Assembly: GCA_017438865.1 (NCBI GenBank)
Contig: JAFRUN010000036.1
Location: 1 to 61,885, forward strand
DNA length: 61,885 bases
Reading direction: 5' to 3'
Source of the DNA: Clostridia bacterium
GTDB lineage: Bacteria > Bacillota > Clostridia > Christensenellales > CAG-138
Position numbers and translations under genes: made by a program. The notes under the pieces were generated by a model. That model saw nothing but the letters and a program-made list of their open reading frames with translations. It was not told where the DNA came from and searched no databases. Positions 31,543 to 40,022 of the stretch are shown here, piece after piece. Numbering within the stretch: the first letter of the stretch is position 1; every line of letters starts with the position of its first letter.

Positions 31543-31571
31543 TTGACAAACCGCAAACGAGCCGCTATAAT
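31543..31571 (+). promoter_or_regulatory. Full-consensus promoter of the tRNA-Gly/tRNA-Lys operon
   Basis: TTGACA, 17 bases, TATAAT: an exact sigma-A consensus, preceded by an A/T-rich stretch that may act as an UP element. The tRNA starts 12 bases after the -10 box. Confidence 0.92.
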
Positions 31572-31582
31572 ATCATCTGTTC

Positions 31583-31658
31583 GCGGGAATAGCTCATTTG
31601 GTAGAGCGCAGCCTTGCCAAGGCTGAGGTGGCGGGTTCGAGCCCCGTTTCCCGCTCCA
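31583..31658 (+). tRNA. tRNA-Gly (anticodon GCC)
   Basis: A complete 76-nt cloverleaf. The acceptor is GCGGGAA/TTCCCGC, the anticodon loop TTGCCAA lies in CAGCC/GGCTG, the T-arm is GCGGG-TTCGAGC-CCCGT (last pair G-T), and CCA is encoded. Confidence 0.96.
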
Positions 31659-31664
31659 CCGTAT

Positions 31665-31741
31665 GCCTCCTTAGCTCAGCTGGCTAGAGCACCTGACTCT
31701 TAATCAGGGTGTCCAGGGTTCGAATCCCTGAGGGGGTACCA
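31665..31741 (+). tRNA. tRNA-Lys (anticodon CTT)
   Basis: A complete 77-nt cloverleaf starting six bases after tRNA-Gly. The anticodon stem CCTGA/TCAGG holds loop CTCTTAA, the T-arm is CAGGG-TTCGAAT-CCCTG, and CCA is encoded. The acceptor GCCTCCT/AGGGGGT has two wobble pairs. Confidence 0.95.
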
Positions 31742-31746
31742 GAAAA

Positions 31747-31773
31747 GGACTTACGAAAGTAAGTCTTTTTTTT
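31747..31773 (+). terminator. Terminator of the tRNA operon
   Basis: GACTTAC pairs with GTAAGTC across a GAAA tetraloop, followed by eight T. Confidence 0.92.
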
Positions 31774-31811
31774 ATCGGCATGCTCCGATACCGGTCTTTC
31801 GGGAATACCGG

Positions 31812-31840
31812 TTGCAATTGTTTTCCGCTTCGGATATAAT
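31812..31840 (+). promoter_or_regulatory. Promoter of the 185-residue GNAT gene
   Basis: TTGCAA and TATAAT are separated by 17 bases. Confidence 0.75.
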
Positions 31841-31866
31841 GGAAAAAACATTCTCGGAGGCGCAAT

Positions 31867-32424
31867 ATGCTCATTCAGGAAATACCGTTTACGCTGAAGG
31901 ACGGGAGAAAGGCGGTCCTGCGCAGCCCGCGGGACGGGGACATTCCCGCCATGATCGATTATCTGTACCGTTCGTCGGGCGAGACGGAGTTTGTCCTGCG
32001 TTATCCCGAGGAGTGCGGGAAGTACACGCCGGAGGTCGAAAAGACGGTGATCGAGCGCGTCAACACCTCCGATCACGAAGCGATGCTGGTCTGCTTTGTC
32101 GAAGGAAAGCTCGCGGGCGTCTGCAGCATTCTCTGGAACACCGGGCTGAAGATGCGGCACCGCGCGAGCGTCGCGATCGCGAACCTGCGCGAATACTGGG
32201 ACCTCGGCATCGGCACGAAGATGTTTTCGGAGCTGATCCGCATCGCGGAAGAAAACGAAAACCTTCTGCAGCTCGAGCTTGATTTCATCGAGGGCAATAC
32301 GCGCGCAAGGGCGCTGTACGAGAAGTTCGGCTTTCGCATCGTCGCCGTCCGGCCGGACGCGATCCGCCTGAAGGACGGCACGTTCAAAAACGAGTATTCC
32401 ATGATCCGCAAAATAGAACGGTAG
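31867..32424 (+). CDS. GNAT family N-acetyltransferase (185 aa)
   Basis: A single-domain GNAT protein with an acetyl-CoA loop of the form LGIGTKM in EYWDLGIGTKMFSEL and the terminal GNTRARALYEKFGF motif. It belongs to the RimI/YkwB-like branch rather than to the group at 1-7.6 kb (no F-M-I-D-K motif). It has a promoter, CGGAGGCGC before the ATG, and a terminator, so it is a single-gene transcript. Substrate unknown. Confidence 0.93.
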   Translation: MLIQEIPFTLKDGRKAVLRSPRDGDIPAMIDYLYRSSGETEFVLRYPEECGKYTPEVEKTVIERVNTSDHEAMLVCFVEGKLAGVCSILWNTGLKMRHRASVAIANLREYWDLGIGTKMFSELIRIAEENENLLQLELDFIEGNTRARALYEKFGFRIVAVRPDAIRLKDGTFKNEYSMIRKIER

Positions 32425-32439
32425 CGGTTTTTGCACACG

Positions 32440-32474
32440 GCCTCTCTGCCTTTCGGCAAAGGGGCTGTTTTTTG
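32440..32474 (+). terminator. Terminator after the GNAT gene
   Basis: GCCTCTCTGCC pairs with GGCAAAGGGGC (one mismatch) across TTTC, then TGTTTTTTG. Confidence 0.75.
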
Positions 32475-32502
32475 TTGCATTTTCGGTCGATTTTGGTATA
32501 AT
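32475..32502 (+). promoter_or_regulatory. Promoter of the second acylation locus
   Basis: TTGCAT and TATAAT are separated by 16 bases, 24 bases before the SGNH gene. Confidence 0.7.
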
Positions 32503-32526
32503 GATAGGGAATCGGGAGGATATCCT

Positions 32527-33426
32527 ATGAAACGAATTCTTTGCGCGGCGATCGCGGTTCTGCTTTTCACAGGGCTTTTTGCGTGCCGGACGGAACCGGC
32601 GGTCGAAGCATTTTCCGCAGCGACGGCGGCGCCCGCCGCGCCGACCGCGGCGTCGGCGTCCGAACCCGCGGCGGAACCGACTGCGGAACCGACGGCGGAA
32701 CCGGCGCCGGAGACGGAGGAGCCGGAACCCGCGGCGGAACCGATGCCCGCGCCCACGCCGGAACCGGTCACGCGCGAACGTCTGGATTCGGGCGAGTTCG
32801 ACGCGTTCTTCGACGGCGCGGTGTTCGTCGGGGATTCGATGACCAGGGAGTTCGGAAACTATGTGCGCAAACAGCGCGAGCTGAACGGCGAATGCCTTTC
32901 CACGGCGCAGTTTATGGGCATGGTCTCGATGACCGTGCGCTTTGCGAGCACGACGGAACCGGTGTTCAATTATCGCGGCGGCAAGGTCTCGCTCACGACG
33001 GGACTCAATCATTACGGCGCAAAGAAAGTCTTTCTCATGCTCGGCGCGAACGACATCGGGCATCGCGACTGGGACAAGGTCCGCGCCGACTACTGCACCA
33101 TGATCGAGCGCATCCGAACGGACTGCCCGGAAGCCGGGATCATCGTGCAGGGCATCAATCCCGGCACCAGGATGTTCTGCAAGAACCGCGATCTGGACAT
33201 CGCGCAATGGAACAGCTTCAACGAGGTCTTAAAGGGGATCGCCGAGGAATACGGGCTCGGCTATTACGCATTCGCGGAGGAGCTGATGGACGAGGAGGGG
33301 TATCTGCGTCCGGAGTTTGCAAGCGGCGATCTGCATCTGTCCGCTTCGGGCAACGAGATCTGGCTCCGCGCCGCCCGCGCTTACGCCGCGCAGCAGATGT
33401 GCCCCGGCGCGGCGATCGAACCGTAA
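32527..33426 (+). CDS. SGNH/GDSL-family lipoprotein esterase
   Basis: A 299-residue lipoprotein: signal sequence with lipobox TGLFAC (Cys about residue 20), then a Pro/Glu/Ala/Thr linker, then an SGNH hydrolase domain. Block I is VFVGDSMTREFG, block III GANDIGH, and the catalytic Asp-x-x-His element DLHLSASG is near the end. It probably cleaves or transfers acetyl esters outside the cell. It directly precedes an MBOAT-DHHW pair on the same strand and shares its promoter, suggesting work on the same polymer. GGGAGG precedes ATG 32527. Confidence 0.88.
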   Translation: MKRILCAAIAVLLFTGLFACRTEPAVEAFSAATAAPAAPTAASASEPAAEPTAEPTAEPAPETEEPEPAAEPMPAPTPEPVTRERLDSGEFDAFFDGAVFVGDSMTREFGNYVRKQRELNGECLSTAQFMGMVSMTVRFASTTEPVFNYRGGKVSLTTGLNHYGAKKVFLMLGANDIGHRDWDKVRADYCTMIERIRTDCPEAGIIVQGINPGTRMFCKNRDLDIAQWNSFNEVLKGIAEEYGLGYYAFAEELMDEEGYLRPEFASGDLHLSASGNEIWLRAARAYAAQQMCPGAAIEP

Positions 33427-33453
33427 CCGTTTAATCCGTTCGAGGAGGACGAA

Positions 33454-34860
33454 GTGGTCTTTTCAAGTCTGTCATTCCTGCTGCTTTTTCTGCCGCTGCT
33501 GCTGGCGCTGTATTTCGTCGGCCGCGGCTTAAAGTGGAGGAATGCGGTCCTGCTTCTGTTCTCCCTGCTGTTTTACGCGTGGGGCGAGCCGAAATGGATC
33601 CTGTGCATGCTCGGCGCGACGATCGTGAACTACGCCGCGGCGTTCGGCATCGATCGTGCAAAGACCGTCCGGACAAAGCGCCTGTTTCTCGCGCTCGGCG
33701 TGATCGCCACGCTCGGCGCGCTGTTTTGGTTCAAGTACGCCTCGTTCTTTTTCACCACCGTTTTTTCTCTGTTCGGCGCAAGAAGCCCCGTTTCCGAAGT
33801 GCGCCTGCCGATCGGCATCAGCTTCTACACCTTCCAGATCCTGACCTACGCCGTGGACGTTTACCGCGGAAAGGTCCCCGTACAGAAGAACTTTGCGCGG
33901 CTTCTTCTGTATGTAAGCTGCTTCCCGCAGCTGATCGCGGGACCGATCGTGCAGTATGCCGACATCGCGGCGCAGCTTGACGACCGCACCGCGACGATGA
34001 CCGGTTTTTCCGAGGGCTTTGGGCGGTTCTCGGTGGGGCTTGCGAAGAAGGTCCTGCTCGCGAACCTCTGCGGCAAAACCGTGGAGCTGCTGCTGCCGGA
34101 GGGCGCGGCGCTGTCGGTCGCGGGGGCGTGGCTGTCCGGGCTCATGTATACCTTCCAGATCTATTTCGATTTCTCGGCGTATTCCGACATGGCGATCGGT
34201 CTCGGACGCGTGTTCGGCTTCACCTACCGCGAAAACTTTCGCTATCCCTATATTTCCGACAGCGTTTCCGAATTCTGGCGGCGCTGGCATATCTCGCTCG
34301 GCAGCTTTTTCCGCGATTATGTGTATATTCCCCTCGGCGGCAACCGGAACGGCGCATGGAAAACGGTCCGCAACCTTTTGATCGTGTGGATCCTGACCGG
34401 CCTCTGGCACGGCGCAAGCTGGAACTTTGTCGTCTGGGGACTGTATTACGGGCTTCTGATCCTTCTGGAGCGCTTTGTGCTTGCCCGCGCGCTTCCGCGT
34501 ATTCCGAAAGCGATCCGCATCCTCGTTACGTTCTTCTTTGCCATGACCGGCTGGATCCTGTTCTACCATACGTCGCTCTCCGCGGGCTTCGGGCATCTCC
34601 TCGCGCTTTTCGGCGTCGGCGTGCAGGGGACGGACGCAGGGGTAAAGGAAGTGCTCTCAAAGTACACGGTCCTGCCACTGATCGCGGCGTTCTGCTCGCT
34701 TCCGGTCGTGCCCGCGGCGAAGGCGTGGGCGGAGAAGCGTCCCGCGCGCAAAACCGCGCTCGATATCGCCGTTCCGATCCTCGAGACGGCGCTGTTCGTG
34801 CTTTCGCTCGCGTTCCTCGTCGGGCAGAGCTATAACCCGTTTATCTACTTCCGGTTCTGA
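33454..34860 (+). CDS. MBOAT family membrane O-acyltransferase (AlgI/DltB-like), copy 2
   Basis: A 468-residue polytopic protein closely resembling the MBOAT at 18.1-19.5 kb: VFSSLSFLLLFLP start, FYAWGEPKW, FPQLIAGPIVQYAD, FWRRWHISLGSFF and the catalytic TGLWHGASWNF. The start codon is GTG, with GAGGAGG six bases upstream, and corresponds to the ATG of copy 1 (MVFSSL). It ends GQSYNPFIYFRF. It is 9 bases from the DHHW gene that follows, so both are co-expressed. Confidence 0.95.
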   Translation: MVFSSLSFLLLFLPLLLALYFVGRGLKWRNAVLLLFSLLFYAWGEPKWILCMLGATIVNYAAAFGIDRAKTVRTKRLFLALGVIATLGALFWFKYASFFFTTVFSLFGARSPVSEVRLPIGISFYTFQILTYAVDVYRGKVPVQKNFARLLLYVSCFPQLIAGPIVQYADIAAQLDDRTATMTGFSEGFGRFSVGLAKKVLLANLCGKTVELLLPEGAALSVAGAWLSGLMYTFQIYFDFSAYSDMAIGLGRVFGFTYRENFRYPYISDSVSEFWRRWHISLGSFFRDYVYIPLGGNRNGAWKTVRNLLIVWILTGLWHGASWNFVVWGLYYGLLILLERFVLARALPRIPKAIRILVTFFFAMTGWILFYHTSLSAGFGHLLALFGVGVQGTDAGVKEVLSKYTVLPLIAAFCSLPVVPAAKAWAEKRPARKTALDIAVPILETALFVLSLAFLVGQSYNPFIYFRF

Positions 34861-34869
34861 GGCGACGGT

Positions 34870-36225
34870 ATGAAACGGTTTGGATTCATCGTTCGATATC
34901 TGTGGGTGCTCGCGCTCGTGTGGCTCGGGGGCATGACGCTGCTCCTGACGCCGCATGAGGCGCGCGTCAGCACGAGTGAAAACCGTATGCTCGCCGCCGC
35001 GCCGGAGCTGTCGGTCGAAACGATCTCGGACGGCTCGTTTACGGACGGAACGGAGGAGTGGCTTTCGGACGGGATCGTGCTCCGCGATCCGCTGATCGGG
35101 CTGTCCCGCGCGGTCGAAACGGCGCTGCGCGTGCCCTCGGACGAGGAGGAAGAGGCAATGGCGCTGATCGACGCGATCGAGGCGGAGATGAACGAAGCGC
35201 CCGCCGAAACCATTGAACCATCCGCGGCGCCGCAGACCGAAGCGCCGCAAACAACGGCCGGACCGCAGGTCACGTCTGCGCCGCAGACCGCGCCTGCGCC
35301 GACAGCCGAACCGACCGCGACGGAAGCGCCGCAGGTGAACGACGCGGCGTTCTGGCTTGAGTTCAAAGACGGCAAGCGGCAGACGGTCTTCGAGTTTCCG
35401 GCGGCGAACATCGTCCGCGCGGCAGAGGTGCTGAACGCGTACCGCGCGGTGCTGCCCGAGGACGGAAACGTCGTGTTTTTGCAGGTTCCGGTCGCGTCGA
35501 TGGGCAACGCGTTTTTGAACCGCATCGACCGCGATCCGGTATGGCGTTCGGACCTTGAGGATGCGCTGCAGCGCCTCGTTTCGGACGGCGTGGTGATCGT
35601 GAAGGTCGGGGAGGCGATGAACGCGCCGCTGAAAAACGGCGAATATGTATTTTTCCGCACCGATCACCACTGGACGGCGCGCGGGGCGTATTACGCCTAT
35701 CGCGCGGCGATGGAGACGCTCGGCGTTCCGGCGGCGGACTACGACGATTATACATATTTCGTGCGCAGCGGCATGCGCGGCAACAACGCGAAAAACGGCG
35801 CGAAGAGCGACACGCTCGAGGTCATGTACGAGCTTCTGCCGACAAAGAGCTACGTCGTTTCGCATCTCACGGACAGCCGCGAGATCCCGTTCATGGATTA
35901 CGACGCGGCGGGGTATCTCGCGTTCATCCGCGGCACGCAAAAGCCGTGGCGACGGTTTGAAACCGGCGCAAAAACCGGGCGCACGGCGCTGCTGATCGGC
36001 GATTCGTTCTCGAACGCGTTTCTGCCGTATCTGCTGCCGCATTATGACCGCGTGATGATGACGGACCTGCGCTATACCTCCTACGATCCGAAGGACGCGG
36101 GCGCGTCCGTCTCCGAGTACATCGAACGGTACGGCGTGGACGACGTCTATTTCGTGCTGTGCCTTGCCACAAGCATCAATTCCGAGTTTTTTACCGGCGG
36201 ACAGGTCGTCCGCTACCTGCATTGA
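34870..36225 (+). CDS. DHHW / AlgJ-AlgX-like exported acyltransferase partner, copy 2
   Basis: A 451-residue exported protein with an N-terminal membrane anchor, the STSENRMLAAAPELS segment, a Pro/Thr/Ala/Gln linker (about residues 115-160) and an SGNH-like domain. The motif DHHW is exact in FFRTDHHWTARGAYY, and the nucleophile region is LLIGDSFSNAF. It should complete O-acetylation of a cell-surface polymer with the MBOAT just upstream. Copy 1 at 16.6 kb has TDIHW instead of TDHHW. Confidence 0.9.
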   Translation: MKRFGFIVRYLWVLALVWLGGMTLLLTPHEARVSTSENRMLAAAPELSVETISDGSFTDGTEEWLSDGIVLRDPLIGLSRAVETALRVPSDEEEEAMALIDAIEAEMNEAPAETIEPSAAPQTEAPQTTAGPQVTSAPQTAPAPTAEPTATEAPQVNDAAFWLEFKDGKRQTVFEFPAANIVRAAEVLNAYRAVLPEDGNVVFLQVPVASMGNAFLNRIDRDPVWRSDLEDALQRLVSDGVVIVKVGEAMNAPLKNGEYVFFRTDHHWTARGAYYAYRAAMETLGVPAADYDDYTYFVRSGMRGNNAKNGAKSDTLEVMYELLPTKSYVVSHLTDSREIPFMDYDAAGYLAFIRGTQKPWRRFETGAKTGRTALLIGDSFSNAFLPYLLPHYDRVMMTDLRYTSYDPKDAGASVSEYIERYGVDDVYFVLCLATSINSEFFTGGQVVRYLH

Positions 36226-36236
36226 CGGAGGACGCC

Positions 36237-37676
36237 ATGAAGAAACCGAGCGATCAAAACCGATTCCTTCGCCTCGCGCTGCCGGTCACGGCGGTCGTGT
36301 TCTTCTGTCTTGCCACGCTTTTGTTCCGTCTGCCGGCGCTGCGGCTGAACTGCGCGCGATCGGCGCTTGAATCCGGCGGGTACGCCCGCGCGATCGGGCT
36401 GTTGAAAAACGACCGTTCCGCCGAAGCGGCGGCGCTGACCGATGCGGCGCGGCTTGCGCTTGCAAAGGAAGCGCTCTCCGCGGGCGACGACGCGAAAGCC
36501 GAAGCGATCCTCGCGGAGCTTCCCGAAACCGGGGAGACGAAGGCGCTCAAAAAGGAGCTTGCCTACCGCGCCGCGGTGCGTCTGTTCGAAGCGGGGGACT
36601 TTGAAGCCGCCGCGGACGCGCTTCGCGCGCTGAACGGGTATAAGGACAGCTCGATCTATTACGAAAAAACGCGGTTGGCGCTTGCCGGATCGCTCGCCAA
36701 AAAAGGCGAAACGCGCGAGGCGATCGAAGCGTTCCTTGCGATCGGAAGCGAGGAGGGACGAAACCGCGCGATCGCACTTGCGGTCGAATCGACGGGGATC
36801 AGGGATGCCGAACGCGCCTTGAACGCCGCCCGCGGGATGGACGACGAGACCGTGCGAAAGCAGGAGGAGCTGCTTCGTATGCAGGACGCGGCGAAAACGG
36901 CGCGGCTTGCGGTCGGGTTTGCGCACACGCTGGGACTCCGTCCGGACGGAACGGCGGTCGCTGCGGGCGACGATTCTTTCGGGCAATGCGGCGTCGAAAG
37001 CTGGCGCGATCTCGTCGCGGTCGCGGCGGGCGCGTATCATTCGGCGGGACTCCGGTCGGACGGCACGGTCACTGCGGCGGGCGATAACCGCTTCGGGCAA
37101 TGCGACGTCGCAGACTGGACGGGCGTGATCGCGATCTCCGCGGGATATTACGACACGGTCGCGCTGACCGCGGACGGGCGCGTTCTGTATACCGGCTTCC
37201 ACGATTTTTCGGAGACGAAGGACTGGCCGGACGATCTCGTTTCGATCGCGGCGGGCGGCTATTCGGTTGCGGCGGTGCGCAGAAACGGCGAGATGCTTTC
37301 AGTTTCGCCGTCTGTGAAAGCGCCGGAGTGGGAGGGGCTTTCCGCCGTCTCCGCGAGCGTCGGCTATTCGGTCGGGCTGTTCCGAAACGGCACGCTCCGG
37401 GGGCACGGCGTTGCGCTTCCCGCGTGGGAGAACGTCGTCGCGATCTCCGCCTCCGCAACGCGCGTACTCGCGCTCGACGCGGACGGCACGGTGCACGAAT
37501 ACGCATTTCACGAGAGCGATTGCCTTTTGCCGGACGAACCGGTGACCGGCGTTCTTGCGATCGCAAACGGCGCGACGCATCTCGCGCTGCTCTTGAAAGA
37601 CGGCACGGTGCTCTGCTTCGGCGACGACGCGTCCGGCGCCTGCCGCACGGAGGACTGGATCCTCAAAAACGATTGA
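36237..37676 (+). CDS. Exported RCC1-repeat protein
   Basis: A 479-residue protein. Residues 10-32 are a membrane anchor; residues 40-220 are Ala/Glu-rich helical repeats resembling TPR; residues of about 225-479 contain RCC1-like blade repeats (AAGDDSFGQCGVESWRDLVA, AAGDNRFGQCDVADWTGVIA, and degenerate later copies) that should fold as a beta-propeller. It follows the DHHW gene by 11 bases, so it belongs to the acylation locus, possibly as a scaffold or binding protein. No catalytic motif is visible. CGGAGG precedes ATG 36237. Confidence 0.85.
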   Translation: MKKPSDQNRFLRLALPVTAVVFFCLATLLFRLPALRLNCARSALESGGYARAIGLLKNDRSAEAAALTDAARLALAKEALSAGDDAKAEAILAELPETGETKALKKELAYRAAVRLFEAGDFEAAADALRALNGYKDSSIYYEKTRLALAGSLAKKGETREAIEAFLAIGSEEGRNRAIALAVESTGIRDAERALNAARGMDDETVRKQEELLRMQDAAKTARLAVGFAHTLGLRPDGTAVAAGDDSFGQCGVESWRDLVAVAAGAYHSAGLRSDGTVTAAGDNRFGQCDVADWTGVIAISAGYYDTVALTADGRVLYTGFHDFSETKDWPDDLVSIAAGGYSVAAVRRNGEMLSVSPSVKAPEWEGLSAVSASVGYSVGLFRNGTLRGHGVALPAWENVVAISASATRVLALDADGTVHEYAFHESDCLLPDEPVTGVLAIANGATHLALLLKDGTVLCFGDDASGACRTEDWILKND

Positions 37677-37693
37677 ACGAAAGGAACGAAGCA

Positions 37694-38137
37694 ATGATTC
37701 GGGCGGCAGGGAAAGACGACGCGGCGCGTCTGGCGGAGATCGAGATCTTCAATTACCGGTTGAACTTTTATCCGATCTTCCGAAACGACGCATACTTTTT
37801 TTCGGAGCTCAACGTGCCGGCGGTGGCGGAGGAATACCGCACCGAGCCGGAACGCGTTGCGCACACGATCATCTATGACGACGGCGTGATCAAGGGCTTT
37901 GCCCGCGTAAACGGCGACGAGATTGAAAAGCTGTTCGTCGAGCCGGCGTTCCAGAACCGCGGGATCGGCGACGCGCTGATCCGCTATGCAGCGGAACATC
38001 TCGGCGCAAAACGCCTTCTGGTGCTCGAAAAGAACCCGCGCGCGATCCGTTTTTATGAGAAACACGGTTTTCATCTGACCGGCCGGAAGCAGCGCGTGGA
38101 CGACACGCCCGAGTTCCTCGTTTGGATGGAGCGGTAA
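37694..38137 (+). CDS. GNAT family N-acetyltransferase (147 aa)
   Basis: A compact GNAT with acetyl-CoA loop QNRGIGDAL in FVEPAFQNRGIGDALI and terminal RAIRFYEKHGFHLTG. It lies 17 bases after the RCC1-repeat gene and ends before a terminator, so it is the last gene of the second acylation operon. The start at 37694 is chosen because MIRAAGKDDAARLAEIE is the normal GNAT beginning; the upstream in-frame extension overlaps the previous gene. Confidence 0.92.
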   Translation: MIRAAGKDDAARLAEIEIFNYRLNFYPIFRNDAYFFSELNVPAVAEEYRTEPERVAHTIIYDDGVIKGFARVNGDEIEKLFVEPAFQNRGIGDALIRYAAEHLGAKRLLVLEKNPRAIRFYEKHGFHLTGRKQRVDDTPEFLVWMER

Positions 38138-38149
38138 GCTGATACAGCA

Positions 38150-38180
38150 AAAAAACAACTCTCGCGGAGTTGCTTTTCTC
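38150..38180. terminator. Bidirectional terminator between convergent genes
   Basis: CAACTC pairs with GAGTTG, flanked by an A-run and by CTTTTCTCG. Confidence 0.75.
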
Positions 38181-38208
38181 GTTATTCATCCTTTTTCGGC
38201 GATTCGGT

Positions 38209-39105
38209 CTATTGAACAAGCAGTTCCTTTGCAAGCGCGTTTGCCTGTTCGTAATACATATGGAATGACGTATCCCTCAGCGAGTTCGGGTCTTCCAAAT
38301 AAAACCGAAGGACCATGATCCATTCATCCAGGATCGCAAGTTTCACATCGCGGTCAAACACGCTTTTTTCCGGCTTTTCGTTCAGCTTTTCATAGAGCAG
38401 GTCAACAAAACGCGCTTTTTGCTGTTCCGTCATGCGATAGGTATCAACCGGTCTTTCGCCGCTATGCGCAAGGAACCGTCCGATGTCGAGCGCATAGGGC
38501 ATAAAACCGCCGTATTCCCAGTCGATGATATAGACGCGTTCACCGTTGTAAATGCAGTTGATCGGTACAAAGTCACCGTTTGCAAGGGTAAGGGGCATTT
38601 CCTTGACACGTTCGAGAAACAGCGTATAAGCTTCATGCAGGGTTGGTTCGCTTTTCAAACATGCAAGGCGTGTTTCCCGGTAGGCGATTTCTTTTTCGCA
38701 AACGGATCGATCATAATCCTGTCCGAGCGGGAATGCGTTCATGATTTCGGCAACGGATGTCGCTGCGGCGATGACGCCTTTGTCTGTCATTTCTTTGAGA
38801 TCGCTGCCGGGGATAAATTCCGAGACAATACATCCGTCAAAGAAACCGAGGGTACGCGGGACGGGGAGGTCCGCCGTGAATCTCTCATAAATGGTTTTCT
38901 CGGCTTCAAATCGTTTCGGATTCTCGAATCGTTTCAGCACAAACAAGCCGCGGGGGTGAACGATTTGAAAGACTTCATAGCGCTTGTGTTCTTCCCCGAA
39001 GTCGTCACAGAACCGGTACGCATCAAAAGCGCCGGGTCCGATCGCTTTTTCAACTGTGCCGCAAAGCGCGGAAACATCGTCAAGCCTTTCAAGAAAAGAG
39101 CCCAT
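38209..39105 (-). CDS. Choline kinase (LicA)/APH-like phosphotransferase
   Basis: A 298-residue protein-kinase-fold enzyme of the APH/choline kinase superfamily. The Brenner region reads LANGDFVPINC and the metal site IIDWEYGGFMPYALDIGRF; the latter is the wording typical of LicA choline kinases. The catalytic Asp and the Asn five residues later are present, but the His that normally precedes them (HGD or HND) is Asn. The nucleotide-binding Lys may be in LFVLKRFENP. It may phosphorylate choline or another amino alcohol. The gene begins a base after the Lgt gene, with GAGGG before ATG 39105 inside the lgt end, so it is coupled to lgt. Confidence 0.82.
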   Translation of the reverse strand: MGSFLERLDDVSALCGTVEKAIGPGAFDAYRFCDDFGEEHKRYEVFQIVHPRGLFVLKRFENPKRFEAEKTIYERFTADLPVPRTLGFFDGCIVSEFIPGSDLKEMTDKGVIAAATSVAEIMNAFPLGQDYDRSVCEKEIAYRETRLACLKSEPTLHEAYTLFLERVKEMPLTLANGDFVPINCIYNGERVYIIDWEYGGFMPYALDIGRFLAHSGERPVDTYRMTEQQKARFVDLLYEKLNEKPEKSVFDRDVKLAILDEWIMVLRFYLEDPNSLRDTSFHMYYEQANALAKELLVQ

Positions 39106-39106
39106 T

Positions 39107-40015
39107 TTATTTTCCCTCTTCGTCCTTTTCCGGCGTTTCCTCGTCAAACACGATCGGTTCGGCGACGGTTCTCGGCTTGCCGAGCCGGTAATAGTCGACG
39201 CCGGGATCGTAGGGATCGACCGGCAGGGGCTTCACGACGCCGGTCCTTTTCAGGATCAGGAACACGGCGAGCCACACAAGGATGAGCAAACTGACGACCT
39301 GCGAGAACGACAGCGGACCGAAGCCGCCGCGCACCGCGTCGCCGCGGAAGAATTCGATGACGAAGCGAAAGATCGCGTAGGCGATCAGGTAGAGATACAC
39401 CATGCGTCCGCGGCGCTCGTCCTTCTTTTCGCGCAGGAACAGAACGAGCAGCACGGCGAACAGCAGAAAGTTGAACGCCGATTCAAAAAGCTGCACCGGC
39501 AGGCGGTGATCCCAGAAATGCGCGCAGAACGCGCTGTCCTCCATCTTGATCCCGTAGCAGCACGGCTGCCAGACGAGCTCGCCGAAGTCGTTGTAGTCAC
39601 GCCCGAGATAGCAGCCGATGCGCGCCACGCCGTGGAACAGCGGTGTGGTGACGGCGACGATGTCGCGTCCCAATCGCCTGCGGGGGAGAAAGAACTTCGA
39701 GAGCACCCAGAAGAACAGGAAATACCCCAGAAGCCCGCCGTAAAACACGATGCCGGACTCCTTGAAGATACGGACGAGCGTGACCGCCTCGCCGCGCTGA
39801 TAGAGGTGCGTCGCATAGGAGATCGCGCCGAACAGCTTTGCGCCGCCGAGAAGCCCGACGAGCGAGACGATCATCAGAAAGAGCTGCCGCACCCAGTTCT
39901 GGTCGCGGCGCATACACAGCACCAGCGCCGTGCCGAACACCGCGAGGATGCCGATCGCCGCCATGACCGAGTAGGTGAGCACATGTTCCCAAAGAAACTG
40001 CATAAACGTATTCAT
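39107..40015 (-). CDS. lgt: Prolipoprotein diacylglyceryl transferase family protein
   Basis: A 302-residue polytopic membrane protein. It shows the Lgt landmarks in order: GIVFYGGLLGYF, FHGVARIGCYLGRD, RLPVQLFESAFN and FRFVIEFFRGDAVRG...SFSQVVSL. Lgt attaches diacylglycerol to the lipobox Cys of prelipoproteins; the SGNH lipoprotein in this window would be a substrate. It diverges somewhat at the N-terminus from E. coli Lgt and has an extra polar C-terminal tail of about 45 residues. The start at 40015 has no ribosome-binding site; the predicted transcription start coincides with the ATG. Confidence 0.88.
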   Translation of the reverse strand: MNTFMQFLWEHVLTYSVMAAIGILAVFGTALVLCMRRDQNWVRQLFLMIVSLVGLLGGAKLFGAISYATHLYQRGEAVTLVRIFKESGIVFYGGLLGYFLFFWVLSKFFLPRRRLGRDIVAVTTPLFHGVARIGCYLGRDYNDFGELVWQPCCYGIKMEDSAFCAHFWDHRLPVQLFESAFNFLLFAVLLVLFLREKKDERRGRMVYLYLIAYAIFRFVIEFFRGDAVRGGFGPLSFSQVVSLLILVWLAVFLILKRTGVVKPLPVDPYDPGVDYYRLGKPRTVAEPIVFDEETPEKDEEGK

Positions 40016-40022
40016 ACCGTAC

